35,621 bases of DNA from an uncultured Oscillospiraceae bacterium (GTDB lineage: Bacteria > Bacillota > Clostridia > Oscillospirales > Oscillospiraceae): NCBI GenBank assembly GCA_900759385.1, contig CAAEUZ010000028.1:1-35621 (forward strand), in the 5' to 3' direction. Below, piece after piece: positions 14,150 through 21,377 of this stretch (its first letter is position 1; every line of letters starts with the position of its first letter). The notes beneath the pieces are model-generated. The model made no database searches. It saw only the letters and a program-made list of their open reading frames with translations, and was not told where the DNA came from. The translations under genes were made by a program, and so were the position numbers.

Positions 14150-14160
14150 GCTGTTACCTC

Positions 14161-15075
14161 CTATGCTTGTACCGTGTGGGTTTTCAGGTAGTCCATCCAG
14201 ATCTGGCAGTACTCCGGCGTCAGATGCACGCCGTCCGGGGTGGCGTCGCTGGGCAGGAAGCCGCCGGCGTCCTGCATTGCCTCGGCGACGTTGACGTAGT
14301 TGACGCCCTTCTCCACGCACATGTCGCACAGCGCCTTCTGCAGCCTGACCACGTTGGCGTTGGTGTATATGTCGCTGGAGCCGTCCTTCCACGCGCTGAC
14401 GGGGATTATGGACTGCACATATATCGTGGCGTCCGGATGGGATTCACGTATCACGTCTATTATGCGGCCGTAGTCCTCGGCGAACTTGCTCTCATACACC
14501 CAGCCGAGCTCGTTGAGGCCCAGCATGATGTAGACCTTGCTGTAGTCGGCCTGCTGCAGGGCCTCCGCTACCGTGAGGTACTGGCCGTTCAGACTCACCA
14601 CGCGGTCGGTAAAGACCTTGTCAACCGCCATGCCCACGCTGGAGAAGAAGCTCGTACCCGTGAGCCCGGAGTACATCTTCAGCCCCTCTGTGCGCGAGTC
14701 GCCGACAAACACAGCGTCGGCGAAGTATTCGTCGCCCACCGGAGCGCTCTCCGGCACGGTCACCGCAAGCCCCGCTCCCACATCTGCGGCGGTCTGCGCC
14801 GCCGTGCCGGTGTTGTCTGCGGGAGGCTCAGTGACCTCGGGTGTGGGCGAAGGGCTGGGGTCGGGTGGCTCGGTGGGCTGGGGCGTGGGAGCTGCCGGCA
14901 CAGTGGCCTCCGGCGTGCTCTCTGTCACCGGCGGGGCAGAATCAGCCCCGGCATCAGTTCCGGCGCCGCAGCCGGAGAATACCGTCGCCGCAGAACCGGC
15001 CATGCTGATGAGCACAAGGACAAGCAGCGCCGTCCTCACCGCGGCCCCGCCGCGGGGTTTATTCCTGTCCTTCAT
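14161..15075 (-). CDS. Extracytoplasmic SGNH/GDSL esterase
   Basis: The protein is 304 residues. A hydrophobic helix (about 14-34) is followed by FSGC, which only weakly resembles a lipobox, so the protein is either membrane-anchored or a lipoprotein. A Pro/Thr-rich spacer (about 44-90) precedes the SGNH hydrolase domain. FVGDSRTEG gives Ser127 (block I), GLNELG gives Asn188 (block III), and DGVH gives Asp281 and His284 (block V). Such enzymes often remove acetyl groups from cell-wall polysaccharides. The substrate here is not known. It is in an operon with an ECF sigma factor, its membrane partner and a lipoprotein, which fits an envelope role. Confidence 0.88.
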   Translation of the reverse strand: MKDRNKPRGGAAVRTALLVLVLISMAGSAATVFSGCGAGTDAGADSAPPVTESTPEATVPAAPTPQPTEPPDPSPSPTPEVTEPPADNTGTAAQTAADVGAGLAVTVPESAPVGDEYFADAVFVGDSRTEGLKMYSGLTGTSFFSSVGMAVDKVFTDRVVSLNGQYLTVAEALQQADYSKVYIMLGLNELGWVYESKFAEDYGRIIDVIRESHPDATIYVQSIIPVSAWKDGSSDIYTNANVVRLQKALCDMCVEKGVNYVNVAEAMQDAGGFLPSDATPDGVHLTPEYCQIWMDYLKTHTVQA

Positions 15076-15081
15076 GTCGCG

Positions 15082-15942
15082 TCAGGCCTCCGGTATCTCC
15101 CCTGCGCTGCCGCTGGCAACGTAGAAGCCGCCGTCATTGCCGTACTCGGCCGTCAGCGCCTCCAGGGCGGCCTCGGCTTCGGCCTCGGTCGCGTACTGTC
15201 CGATGGTCACGATATAATCGCCGCCGGCCGTCTTGACCTGGCTGGCATTTTCGTTGTGGTACTGCTCGCAGAGCAGGCCCAGCTGCTCGGAGTAGCCCAT
15301 GGCCTCCGTGCGCAGGTAGTATACCGTGCCCTCGTTCTCCTCAGCCCCGGCCGTGAAGGTGAACTCTATCGTGCCGGGATTCTCACGCTCGCTGACCTCG
15401 TAGCCGTAGCCGTCCCTGAGCACCACAGTGAGGCTTATGGCCGAGTCGTCAAGGTACATGTTCCTGTACACGTCCTCTACGGCCTCAGCGCCGAGGAGGT
15501 TGTCACGGATGGCCTCGAAGTCGGCTCCCCTGACGCCGTGCAGCGTGAGCACTATCCTGTTCGGCGCGAGCAGGTGCTCGACCGTGTAGTGAGGCACGGA
15601 GTCCAGCGCCCCGTTGGCGCCCGTAAAGGTGAGCTCCACGGTACCGCCGTCGGCTTCGGCGCCGGCCTGGGCCCCGTCGGTGACCTCGCCGCCGCTGCCC
15701 ACATGCAGTACCCTCACGATGCTGCCCAGCACGGGCAGGTCGGCTGCAAAGCTGTAGACGGGCATGATATTGGCGCCGGCAAACAGTACGCACACCGCCG
15801 CCGCAGCGCCTGCCGCCGTGCGCCTGAGCGCGCGCATGGGCCTCTGCCTCCCGGCGCGCTTTATGCCGCTGTCAATGGCGTCCTCCAGCCCGGCCGGGAT
15901 CTCGATGGCGTCGTATTTCACCTTGCCTGCATTCATTTTCAC
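15082..15942 (-). CDS. Anti-sigma-like membrane protein with AMIN-like and SPOR-like regions
   Basis: The protein is 286 residues. The N-terminus (KYDAIEIPAGLEDAIDSGIK) resembles the cytoplasmic segment of Firmicute anti-sigma proteins. A single transmembrane helix lies at about 43-60. Outside, residues about 100-197 show alternating strand patterns (VELTFTG, APNRIVLTLHG, GTIEFTFTAG) like AMIN domains. Residues 242-278 (DYIVTIGQYATEAEAEAALE and following) match the SPOR consensus, which binds denuded glycan strands. The GTG start (15940-15942) overlaps the sigma TGA as GTGA; ATG at 15934-15936 is an alternative. A glycan-sensing outer part would make this an anti-sigma that reads cell-wall state; that is inference. 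Confidence 0.75.
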   Translation of the reverse strand: MKMNAGKVKYDAIEIPAGLEDAIDSGIKRAGRQRPMRALRRTAAGAAAAVCVLFAGANIMPVYSFAADLPVLGSIVRVLHVGSGGEVTDGAQAGAEADGGTVELTFTGANGALDSVPHYTVEHLLAPNRIVLTLHGVRGADFEAIRDNLLGAEAVEDVYRNMYLDDSAISLTVVLRDGYGYEVSERENPGTIEFTFTAGAEENEGTVYYLRTEAMGYSEQLGLLCEQYHNENASQVKTAGGDYIVTIGQYATEAEAEAALEALTAEYGNDGGFYVASGSAGEIPEA

Positions 15943-16427
15943 TTTTCTCCTTTCTCCAGGTAGGCGCGCATCTTTTTCAGTGCGCGGTAGACCCGCGTCT
16001 TGACGGTGGTCTCCGGTTCGCCAAGTATACGGGCAATTTCCACGAACGAATACTGCTCAAAAAACCTGAGCGTCACACAGGTCTTGTCTCTCTCCGTCAG
16101 CACGTCCAGGGCGTCGTACAGGTCCAGCGTGTCCTCGCACTGCAGGGCCGTGTCCGCCACCTCGACCGGCTCCGGCGCCGTGTCATCCAGGCTCACCAGG
16201 CGCGAGTCCTTCCTGAGGAAATCAATGGCGCAGTTGACCACAATGCGCGTCATCCAGGTGCGGAAGAATTCCGGAGAGCGCAGCGAGCTCAGGTCCCTCA
16301 GTCCCCTGTAGGCGGCCTCGCTCACTATGTCCAGAGCGTCCTGTTCGTTTTTTACGTACGAATAAGCAATTCTGTAATACCGTGCCCTGTCGGCCTGGAG
16401 CTGGCCGGCAAAAGCGTGTTTGTCCAT
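15939..16427 (-). CDS. ECF-type RNA polymerase sigma factor (second module)
   Basis: The 162-residue protein carries region 2 (ADRARYYRIAYSYVKNEQDA, LDIVSEAAYRGLRDL, FFRTWMTRIVVNCAIDFLRK) and region 4 (LTERDKTCVTLRFFEQYSFV, EIARILGEPETTVKTRVYRA). ATG at 16425-16427 is preceded by GAGGTGA at eight bases; the GTG four codons upstream has no site. It differs in sequence from the sigma factor at 10165, so the window carries two separate ECF systems. It heads the operon with an anti-sigma-like partner, an SGNH esterase and a lipoprotein. Family knowledge suggests envelope-stress control with autoregulation. Confidence 0.92.
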   Translation of the reverse strand: MDKHAFAGQLQADRARYYRIAYSYVKNEQDALDIVSEAAYRGLRDLSSLRSPEFFRTWMTRIVVNCAIDFLRKDSRLVSLDDTAPEPVEVADTALQCEDTLDLYDALDVLTERDKTCVTLRFFEQYSFVEIARILGEPETTVKTRVYRALKKMRAYLEKGEK

Positions 16428-16449
16428 GTCGGTTTTCACCTCGCTGCCC

Positions 16450-16501
16450 GACGGCTTTCTGCCGTCTCGTATTATAGACGTTTGCGCGGGGCAAATAGAC
16501 G
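16450..16501 (-). promoter_or_regulatory. Upstream region of the second ECF operon
   Basis: The minus strand shows TATAAT (complement of 16471-16476) and CGTCTAT twice (complements of 16474-16480 and 16495-16501), exactly 21 bp apart. A hairpin GACGGC/GCCGTC (16450-16466) lies in the leader before the ribosome-binding site. No good -35 partner for TATAAT is visible. The CGTC motif is common in ECF -10 boxes, so autoregulation is possible. Confidence 0.4.
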
Positions 16502-16563
16502 CACCGAAATGCGAAAAAATTTTGCTGCCCTCCCTGTGCGGAGCGCACCCGGCTGGAAAAAGG

Positions 16564-16599
16564 AAAAATAAAAGCCCGCGTCGGATGACACGGGCTTTT
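16564..16599 (-). terminator. Terminator of the ribosomal superoperon
   Basis: On the minus strand AAAAGCCCGTGTC pairs with GACGCGGGCTTTT (16587-16599 with 16570-16582), a 13-bp stem with an ATCC loop, followed by ATTTTT. It begins 16 nt after the rplQ stop and ends the alpha operon. Confidence 0.93.
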
Positions 16600-16614
16600 T
16601 GCGCTATACTAAGC

Positions 16615-16956
16615 TCACACGAGCTCGATTACGGCCATCTCGGCGGCGTCGCCGCGGCGGGGGCCGATGCGGGTCACGCGGGTGTAGCCGCCGGTACGGT
16701 CGGCGTACTTCTCAGCCAGCTCATTGAAAGCCTTGTGAGCCACGTCCTCGCGGGTGATGAAGCTCAGGGCCTGACGGTAAGACGCCATGTCCTTCTGCTT
16801 ACCAAGGGATATCATCTTCTCGGCAAGGGGCTGAATCTCCTTGGCGCGGGTGTAGGTCGTCTCCATGCGGCCGCGGTCGAGAAGATCCGTGACCTGCTGA
16901 CGGAGCATAGCCATACGCGCGTCAGTCGGCTTGCCAAGCTTCCTGGTTCCGGGCAT
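16615..16956 (-). CDS. rplQ: 50S ribosomal protein L17
   Basis: At 113 residues it is a normal bacterial L17, which sits near the exit-tunnel side of the 50S subunit. Family segments are MPGTRKLGKPTDARMAMLRQ, TTYTRAKEIQPLAEKMISLG and the C-terminal GGYTRVTRIGPRRGDAAEMA. The ATG has AAGGAGG nearby. It is the last gene of the superoperon, 13 bp after rpoA, and is followed by a strong terminator. Confidence 0.98.
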   Translation of the reverse strand: MPGTRKLGKPTDARMAMLRQQVTDLLDRGRMETTYTRAKEIQPLAEKMISLGKQKDMASYRQALSFITREDVAHKAFNELAEKYADRTGGYTRVTRIGPRRGDAAEMAVIELV

Positions 16957-16969
16957 ATTGGTTTCCTCC

Positions 16970-17920
16970 TTACTGGTTGTCGTCGCTGGCCAGGCTCAGT
17001 CCCATCATGGCGAGCTTGTGCTCGACCTCCTCCAGGGACTTGCGGCCAAGGTTACGGACCTTGATCATCTCGTCTTCCGTCTTGCTGATGAGGTCCTCGA
17101 CGGTGTTGATATTGGCGCGCTTGAGGCAGTTGAAGCTGCGCACGCTGAGGTCAAGCTCCTCGATGGTCATCTCCAGCACCTTGTCGCGCTGGGTCTCGAC
17201 CTTCTCCACAACCGTGGAGCGGCTGCCGATGCTGTCGCTCAGGTCAGTGAACAGCGTGAAGTGGTCAACTAGGATCTTCGCGCCGAGCGACACGGCGTCG
17301 CGCGGAGAGATGGTCTTGTCCGTCCAGACTTCGAGGGTAAGCTTATCGAAGTCGGTCTGGTTGCCGACACGGGTATTCTCCACAGCGTAGTTGACCTTCA
17401 GCACCGGGGTGTAGATGGAATCCACAGGTATGGTGCCGATGACCTGCTGCGGGCCCTTATTCTTGTCCGCCGGGACGTAGCCGCGGCCGTGGTCCACCGT
17501 CAGCTCGATGGAGAGCGAGGCGTCCGGGCCGAGGGTGGCGATGTGCAGCTCGGGGTTGAGGATCTCAACCTCGCTGTCCGCCTTGATGTCCCCCGCCGTC
17601 ACTTCGCACTCGCCCGAGGCCTCGATGTATACGGTCTTGGGTTCGTCGGAGTGGAGGCGCGCGATGATGCGCTTGATGTTAAGGACAATCTCGGTAACGT
17701 CTTCCTTGACGCCCGGGATGGTGGAAAACTCATGCTGCACGCCGGCGATACGGATGCTGGTGACCGCCGTACCTGGCAGAGAGGAGAGAAGCACTCGGCG
17801 CAGAGAATTGCCCAAAGTCGTGCCGTAGCCGCGCTCCAGGGGCTCTATAACATACTTGCCATAGGACTCGTCCGTCGGAGACTCGATGCACTCGATACGC
17901 GGCTTTTCTATTTCAATCAT
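16970..17920 (-). CDS. rpoA: RNA polymerase alpha subunit
   Basis: At 316 residues this is a complete alpha subunit. The N-terminal domain (1-230) carries the dimerisation and beta/beta-prime contacts, including YGTTLGNSLRRVLLSSLPG and EVELNPELHI-like strands. The C-terminal domain (about 245-310) has the helix-hairpin-helix LSVRSFNCLKRANINTVEDL and VRNLGRKSLEEVEHKL, which bind UP elements and activators. GGAGG lies 12 bases before the ATG, a slightly long spacing. The 84-nt gap from rpsD contains a TTGTGG/CCACAA hairpin just before the ribosome-binding site. Confidence 0.98.
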   Translation of the reverse strand: MIEIEKPRIECIESPTDESYGKYVIEPLERGYGTTLGNSLRRVLLSSLPGTAVTSIRIAGVQHEFSTIPGVKEDVTEIVLNIKRIIARLHSDEPKTVYIEASGECEVTAGDIKADSEVEILNPELHIATLGPDASLSIELTVDHGRGYVPADKNKGPQQVIGTIPVDSIYTPVLKVNYAVENTRVGNQTDFDKLTLEVWTDKTISPRDAVSLGAKILVDHFTLFTDLSDSIGSRSTVVEKVETQRDKVLEMTIEELDLSVRSFNCLKRANINTVEDLISKTEDEMIKVRNLGRKSLEEVEHKLAMMGLSLASDDNQ

Positions 17921-18004
17921 GTGCGAATTAACCCTCCTTATTTATTGTGGCGCCCCACAAAAGGCGCTCGCGGTTTGCAGCTTACCAATTCGAGGGTTTA
18001 CCGA

Positions 18005-18631
18005 TTATTTGGAATAGAGCTCGACGATGAAGTGCTCCTCGATCGGCAGGTCTATGTCCTCGCGCTGAGGCACGGCGACGACCTTGGCGATCATGTTCGC
18101 GGCGTCATACTCAAGCCACTTGGGGGGCTGACGGAAGGCGTTGGCCTCCACGTTGGCCTTTATCTTTTCGAGGTTGCGGCTGCGCTCGCGCAGGGTGATG
18201 ACCATGCCCGGCTTGACCTGGAAGCTGGGGATGTTGACCTTGCGGCCGTTCACGGTGAAGTGGCCGTGGTTCACGAGCTGGCGGGCCTCCGCGCGGCTCA
18301 TGGCGAAGCCGAGACGGTAAATAACGTTGTCGAGGCGGCTCTCGCAGATGCTCAGCAGGTTCTCACCGGTCTGGCCGGGACGGCGCTCGGCCATGTCGAA
18401 GTAGCTGCGGAACTGGCTCTCGAGCAGGCCGTAGTACCTCTTGGCCTTCTGCTTCTCGCGGAGCTGCTGGCCGTACTCGCTCGTCTTGCTGCGGCCCTGG
18501 CCGTGCATTCCGGGGGGATAGCTGCGGGTCTCGAGGGCGCATTTCTGAGTGTAGCACCTGTCGCCCTTGAGGAAGAGCTTCTGGCCCTCCCTGCGGCACT
18601 GGCGGCAGACGGCATCAGTATATCTTGCCAT
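18005..18631 (-). CDS. rpsD: 30S ribosomal protein S4 (zinc-type)
   Basis: At 208 residues S4 is one of the first proteins to bind 16S rRNA. The N-terminus keeps four cysteines (Cys9, Cys12, Cys26, Cys31) for zinc, the C+ form that Bacillus subtilis lacks. The S4 RNA-binding domain follows (SRLDNVIYRLGFAMSRAEAR, QLVNHGHFTVNGRKVNIPSF). Here rpsD is in the alpha operon between rpsK and rpoA, the arrangement of many Clostridia, not a separate gene with its own leader as in Bacillus. Confidence 0.98.
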   Translation of the reverse strand: MARYTDAVCRQCRREGQKLFLKGDRCYTQKCALETRSYPPGMHGQGRSKTSEYGQQLREKQKAKRYYGLLESQFRSYFDMAERRPGQTGENLLSICESRLDNVIYRLGFAMSRAEARQLVNHGHFTVNGRKVNIPSFQVKPGMVITLRERSRNLEKIKANVEANAFRQPPKWLEYDAANMIAKVVAVPQREDIDLPIEEHFIVELYSK

Positions 18632-18650
18632 TTCTTCTTACCTCCTTCAA

Positions 18651-19046
18651 TCAGACGCGGCGGCGCTTCGGGGGACGGCAGCCGTTGTGCGGGATGGGCG
18701 TGACGTCCTTGATCATCGTGACCTCGAGGCCGGCGGTCTGGAGGGCGCGGATAGCAGCCTCACGGCCCGAGCCGGGGCCCTTGACAAAGACCTCGACGGT
18801 CTTGAGGCCGTGCTCCATGGCGGCCTTGGCGGCCGTCTCGGCAGCGGTCTGCGCCGCGAAGGGGGTGCTCTTCTTGCTTCCGCGGAAGCCCATGCCGCCC
18901 GCGGAGGCCCAGGAAATAGCGTTGCCGTTGGTGTCGGTGATAGTCACCATGGTGTTGTTGAAGCTGGAGCTGATATGCACGGCTCCCTTTTCTATATTCT
19001 TCCGCTCTCTGCGGCGAGTGCGGACCTTCTTCTTAGGTGCTGCCAT
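18651..19046 (-). CDS. rpsK: 30S ribosomal protein S11
   Basis: At 131 residues S11 lines the platform of the 30S subunit and touches mRNA near the E site. Clear segments are GAVHISSSFNNTMVTITDTN, SAGGMGFRGSKKSTPFAAQ, VFVKGPGSGREAAIRAL and the terminal THNGCRPPKRRRV-type end (PIPHNGCRPPKRRRV). GGAGGG lies seven bases before the ATG. It sits 14 bp after rpsM. Confidence 0.98.
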   Translation of the reverse strand: MAAPKKKVRTRRRERKNIEKGAVHISSSFNNTMVTITDTNGNAISWASAGGMGFRGSKKSTPFAAQTAAETAAKAAMEHGLKTVEVFVKGPGSGREAAIRALQTAGLEVTMIKDVTPIPHNGCRPPKRRRV

Positions 19047-19060
19047 TACATATCCCTCCC

Positions 19061-19429
19061 TTACTTCTTCTTGTTAGCGATAGTGCGCTTCGGACCCTTG
19101 CGGGTACGGGCGTTGGTCTTGCTGCGCTGGCCGCGGACGGGCAGGCCCTTCCTGTGGCGCAGGCCGCGGTAGGAGCCGATCTCAGTCAGGCGCTTGATAT
19201 CAAGTGCGACGCTGCGGCGCAGGTCGCCCTCGACGACGTAGTTGTGGTCTATGCACTCACGGATCTTGGCCTCTTCTTCGTCAGTGAGGTCCTTGACGCG
19301 GGTGTCGGGGTTGATACCAGTGGCCTCGAGAATCTTTTTCGCGCTGGTTCTGCCGATACCGTAGACGTAGGTGAGGCCGATCTCTATCCTCTTGTCCTTG
19401 GGCAGGTCAACGCCGGCTATACGTGCCAT
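19061..19429 (-). CDS. rpsM: 30S ribosomal protein S13
   Basis: At 122 residues S13 forms head-to-central-protuberance contacts. It has MARIAGVDLPKDKRIEIGLT, YGIGRTSAKKIL, RRSVALDIKRLTEIGSYRGL and a basic GQRSKTNARTRKGPKRTIAN tail. I chose ATG 19427-19429 from family alignment; a TTG three codons upstream (19436-19438) is closer to AAAGGA and could also be used. The AAAGG lies in the loop of an ATCATT/AATGAT hairpin. The 116-nt gap to rpmJ holds a second, nested hairpin (CGGAGGC/GCCTCCG). Confidence 0.97.
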   Translation of the reverse strand: MARIAGVDLPKDKRIEIGLTYVYGIGRTSAKKILEATGINPDTRVKDLTDEEEAKIRECIDHNYVVEGDLRRSVALDIKRLTEIGSYRGLRHRKGLPVRGQRSKTNARTRKGPKRTIANKKK

Positions 19430-19545
19430 CTTTTGCAATCATTCCTTTCAATGATTTCTCCGCGATTTTACCATAGCGGAGGCTTAATCCCGCCGGAGGG
19501 AGCCTCCGTTATTCGCGGGGCGGTTACGTGTGGGTGCTTTGTCAA

Positions 19546-19659
19546 TCAGCCCTGGCGCTGCTTGTGCTTGGGGTTCTCGCAGATAACCATGACCTTGCCG
19601 TGGCGCTTGATTATCTTGCACTTCTCGCACATGGGCTTGACAGAAGGTCTGACTTTCAT
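19546..19659 (-). CDS. rpmJ: 50S ribosomal protein L36
   Basis: This 37-residue gene was read directly from the sequence. The protein begins MKVRPSVKPMCEKCKIIKRH and ends NPKHKQRQG, with zinc ligands Cys11, Cys14, Cys27 and His32, the C+ type. AGGAGG lies eight bases before the ATG. It sits in its usual place between infA and rpsM. Confidence 0.97.
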   Translation of the reverse strand: MKVRPSVKPMCEKCKIIKRHGKVMVICENPKHKQRQG

Positions 19660-19725
19660 TTAAAGTTCCTCCTATTCAAAGGCGTAGTGCCTGAGGCGCT
19701 CGCCGCCGGAAGCGGGCGGACGCCG

Positions 19726-19944
19726 TTATTTGGATCTCCATGTAATGCGTCCGCGGGTGAGGTCATAGGGGCTCATCTGAACCGTGACCTTGTCGCCCGG
19801 GAGAATACGGATGAAGTTCATACGGAGCTTGCCGGATATATGGGCCAGGATTATGTGGCCGCCTCCGATGTCCACGTTGAACATTGTATTGGGCAGGGAT
19901 TCGACGACCGTGCCCTCAAGCTCGATTACATCGTCTTTCGCCAA
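19726..19944 (-). CDS. infA: Translation initiation factor IF-1
   Basis: IF-1 occupies the A site during initiation. The 72-residue OB-fold protein has AKDDVIELEGTVVESLPNTM, then LAHISGKLRMNFIRILPGDK and SPYDLTRGRITWRSK at the end. The start is TTG at 19942-19944, with GGGAGG eight bases upstream; longer in-frame readings add residues not found in the family. It follows map, with 26 bp between the map stop and the TTG. Confidence 0.96.
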   Translation of the reverse strand: MAKDDVIELEGTVVESLPNTMFNVDIGGGHIILAHISGKLRMNFIRILPGDKVTVQMSPYDLTRGRITWRSK

Positions 19945-19970
19945 GTATATAACCTCCCTCTTGGTTGGCG

Positions 19971-20729
19971 TCAAATATCCTCTGCCATCGTCAGGATTTC
20001 CGGCTCGCCGTCGGTTATGAGGATCGTGTTCTCATAGTGCGCCGAGAGCTTGCCGTCAGCTGTGACGACGGTCCAGTCATTGTCGAGCACCCTCACGTCG
20101 AAGGTGCCGGCATTGACCATCGGCTCAATCGCGAGGGTCATGCCCTTTGCCAGCCTGGGTCCGTGCCCGGGCTCGCCGTAGTTGGGGATTTCGGGCTCCT
20201 CATGGAGCTCGGCCCCCACGCCGTGCCCGACGTAGGAGCGCACGACCGAGTAGCCGTGACTCTCAACATACTGCTGTATCGCGTGGCCGATGTCGGAGAT
20301 GCGGTAACCGACGCGGGCAAACTTTATGCCCTCGAAGAAGCTCTGGCGTGTGACCTCGATGAGGTCTTTCGCCTCGGGAGTTATCTCGCCGCAGGGGTAA
20401 GTCCCCGCGCAGTCGCCGGTAAAGCCGTGAATCTTCGCGCCCACGTCCACGCTGACGATGTCGCCGTCGTGGATGACTCTGCTGCCCGGGATGCCGTGGA
20501 TTACTTCCTCGTTTACCGAGATGCAGGCGTTCCCAGGAAAGCCGCCGTAGCGGTAGAAGGTCGGCGTTGCGCCGTTCTTGACGATATACCTGTGGATTTC
20601 TCTGTCGAGCTCGCGCGTGGTAACACCCGCTGCTATGCCCTGGCGGGCAATGGTGCGGGACCCCGCCGTTATCCGGCAGGCCTCGCGCATGAGCTCGATC
20701 TCGCGCGCTGATTTGATTACTATCGGCAT
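19971..20729 (-). CDS. map: Methionine aminopeptidase type I
   Basis: The enzyme removes the initiator methionine from nascent proteins. At 252 residues it has all five metal ligands: Asp95 and Asp106 (SVDVGAKIHGFTGD), His169 (GHGVG), Glu202 (AIEPMV) and Glu233 (HYENTI). His78 (EEVIHGI) matches the substrate-contact histidine. It starts 2 bp after the adk stop with only a weak GGGGAT site, which suggests coupling to adk. It is in the usual secY-adk-map-infA order. Confidence 0.97.
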   Translation of the reverse strand: MPIVIKSAREIELMREACRITAGSRTIARQGIAAGVTTRELDREIHRYIVKNGATPTFYRYGGFPGNACISVNEEVIHGIPGSRVIHDGDIVSVDVGAKIHGFTGDCAGTYPCGEITPEAKDLIEVTRQSFFEGIKFARVGYRISDIGHAIQQYVESHGYSVVRSYVGHGVGAELHEEPEIPNYGEPGHGPRLAKGMTLAIEPMVNAGTFDVRVLDNDWTVVTADGKLSAHYENTILITDGEPEILTMAEDI

Positions 20730-20731
20730 AC

Positions 20732-21364
20732 TCAGATCCCCAGTACCTTTTCAATCTCGGCCGTAGTGGCCTCGATGGTCGGCTGGTTTTCCACGCTCCG
20801 GAGCTTTCCGCGCTCGGCGTAATAGTCCTTGAGCGGCTCGGTCTCCTTGTGGTAGACGTCAAGCCTGGCCATTACGGTCTCCGGCGCGTCATCCTTGCGG
20901 ATTTCAAGCTCGCCGCCGCAGTTGTCGCACTTGCCCTCTTCCTTGGGGGGCGCGTTGACAATGTGGTAGGTAGCGCCGCAGGTGTGGCAGGTGCGCCGCC
21001 CGGACATGCGCTCGATGATCACCTCGTCGGATATCTCGATGCTCAGCGCGCAGTCGATGTCGATGCCCGCCTTCTCGAGGGCCTCTGCCTGCGGAATGGT
21101 CCGCGGCATGCCGTCAAGGATGTATCCGTGAGCGCAGTCGCTCTGGGCGAGGCGCTCCTCGACGATGCCAATGATGACATCGTCGGGGACGAGCGCGCCG
21201 GACTCGACGTAGCTCTTCGCCTTGAGGCCCACGGGCGTGCCGTTTTTCATGGCAGCCCGGAGGATGTTGCCGGTGGATATTGTCGGTATGCCCAGCTTGC
21301 GGCTGAGTATCTCGGCCTGGGTGCCTTTTCCGGCCCCCGGAGCTCCCAAAAGTATGAGCTTCAT
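20732..21364 (-). CDS. adk: Adenylate kinase (zinc LID form)
   Basis: The enzyme interconverts ATP plus AMP and two ADP. At 210 residues it has the P-loop GAPGAGKGT (7-15), the AMP site TGNILR and the LID with four cysteines (126, 129, 146, 149), which bind zinc in Gram-positive enzymes. The usual DGFPRT reads DGMPRT here (84-89), a small substitution. ATG at 21362-21364 has CGGAGG six bases upstream; the longer in-frame reading runs into secY and is rejected. Confidence 0.97.
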   Translation of the reverse strand: MKLILLGAPGAGKGTQAEILSRKLGIPTISTGNILRAAMKNGTPVGLKAKSYVESGALVPDDVIIGIVEERLAQSDCAHGYILDGMPRTIPQAEALEKAGIDIDCALSIEISDEVIIERMSGRRTCHTCGATYHIVNAPPKEEGKCDNCGGELEIRKDDAPETVMARLDVYHKETEPLKDYYAERGKLRSVENQPTIEATTAEIEKVLGI

Positions 21365-21377
21365 ATTGCGCCTCCGA

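Noticed and set aside
13259..14191. Long plus-strand frame and several short frames through the hairpin array
   Set aside because: They come from inverted repeats and antisense of the lipoprotein gene, with no ribosome-binding sites.
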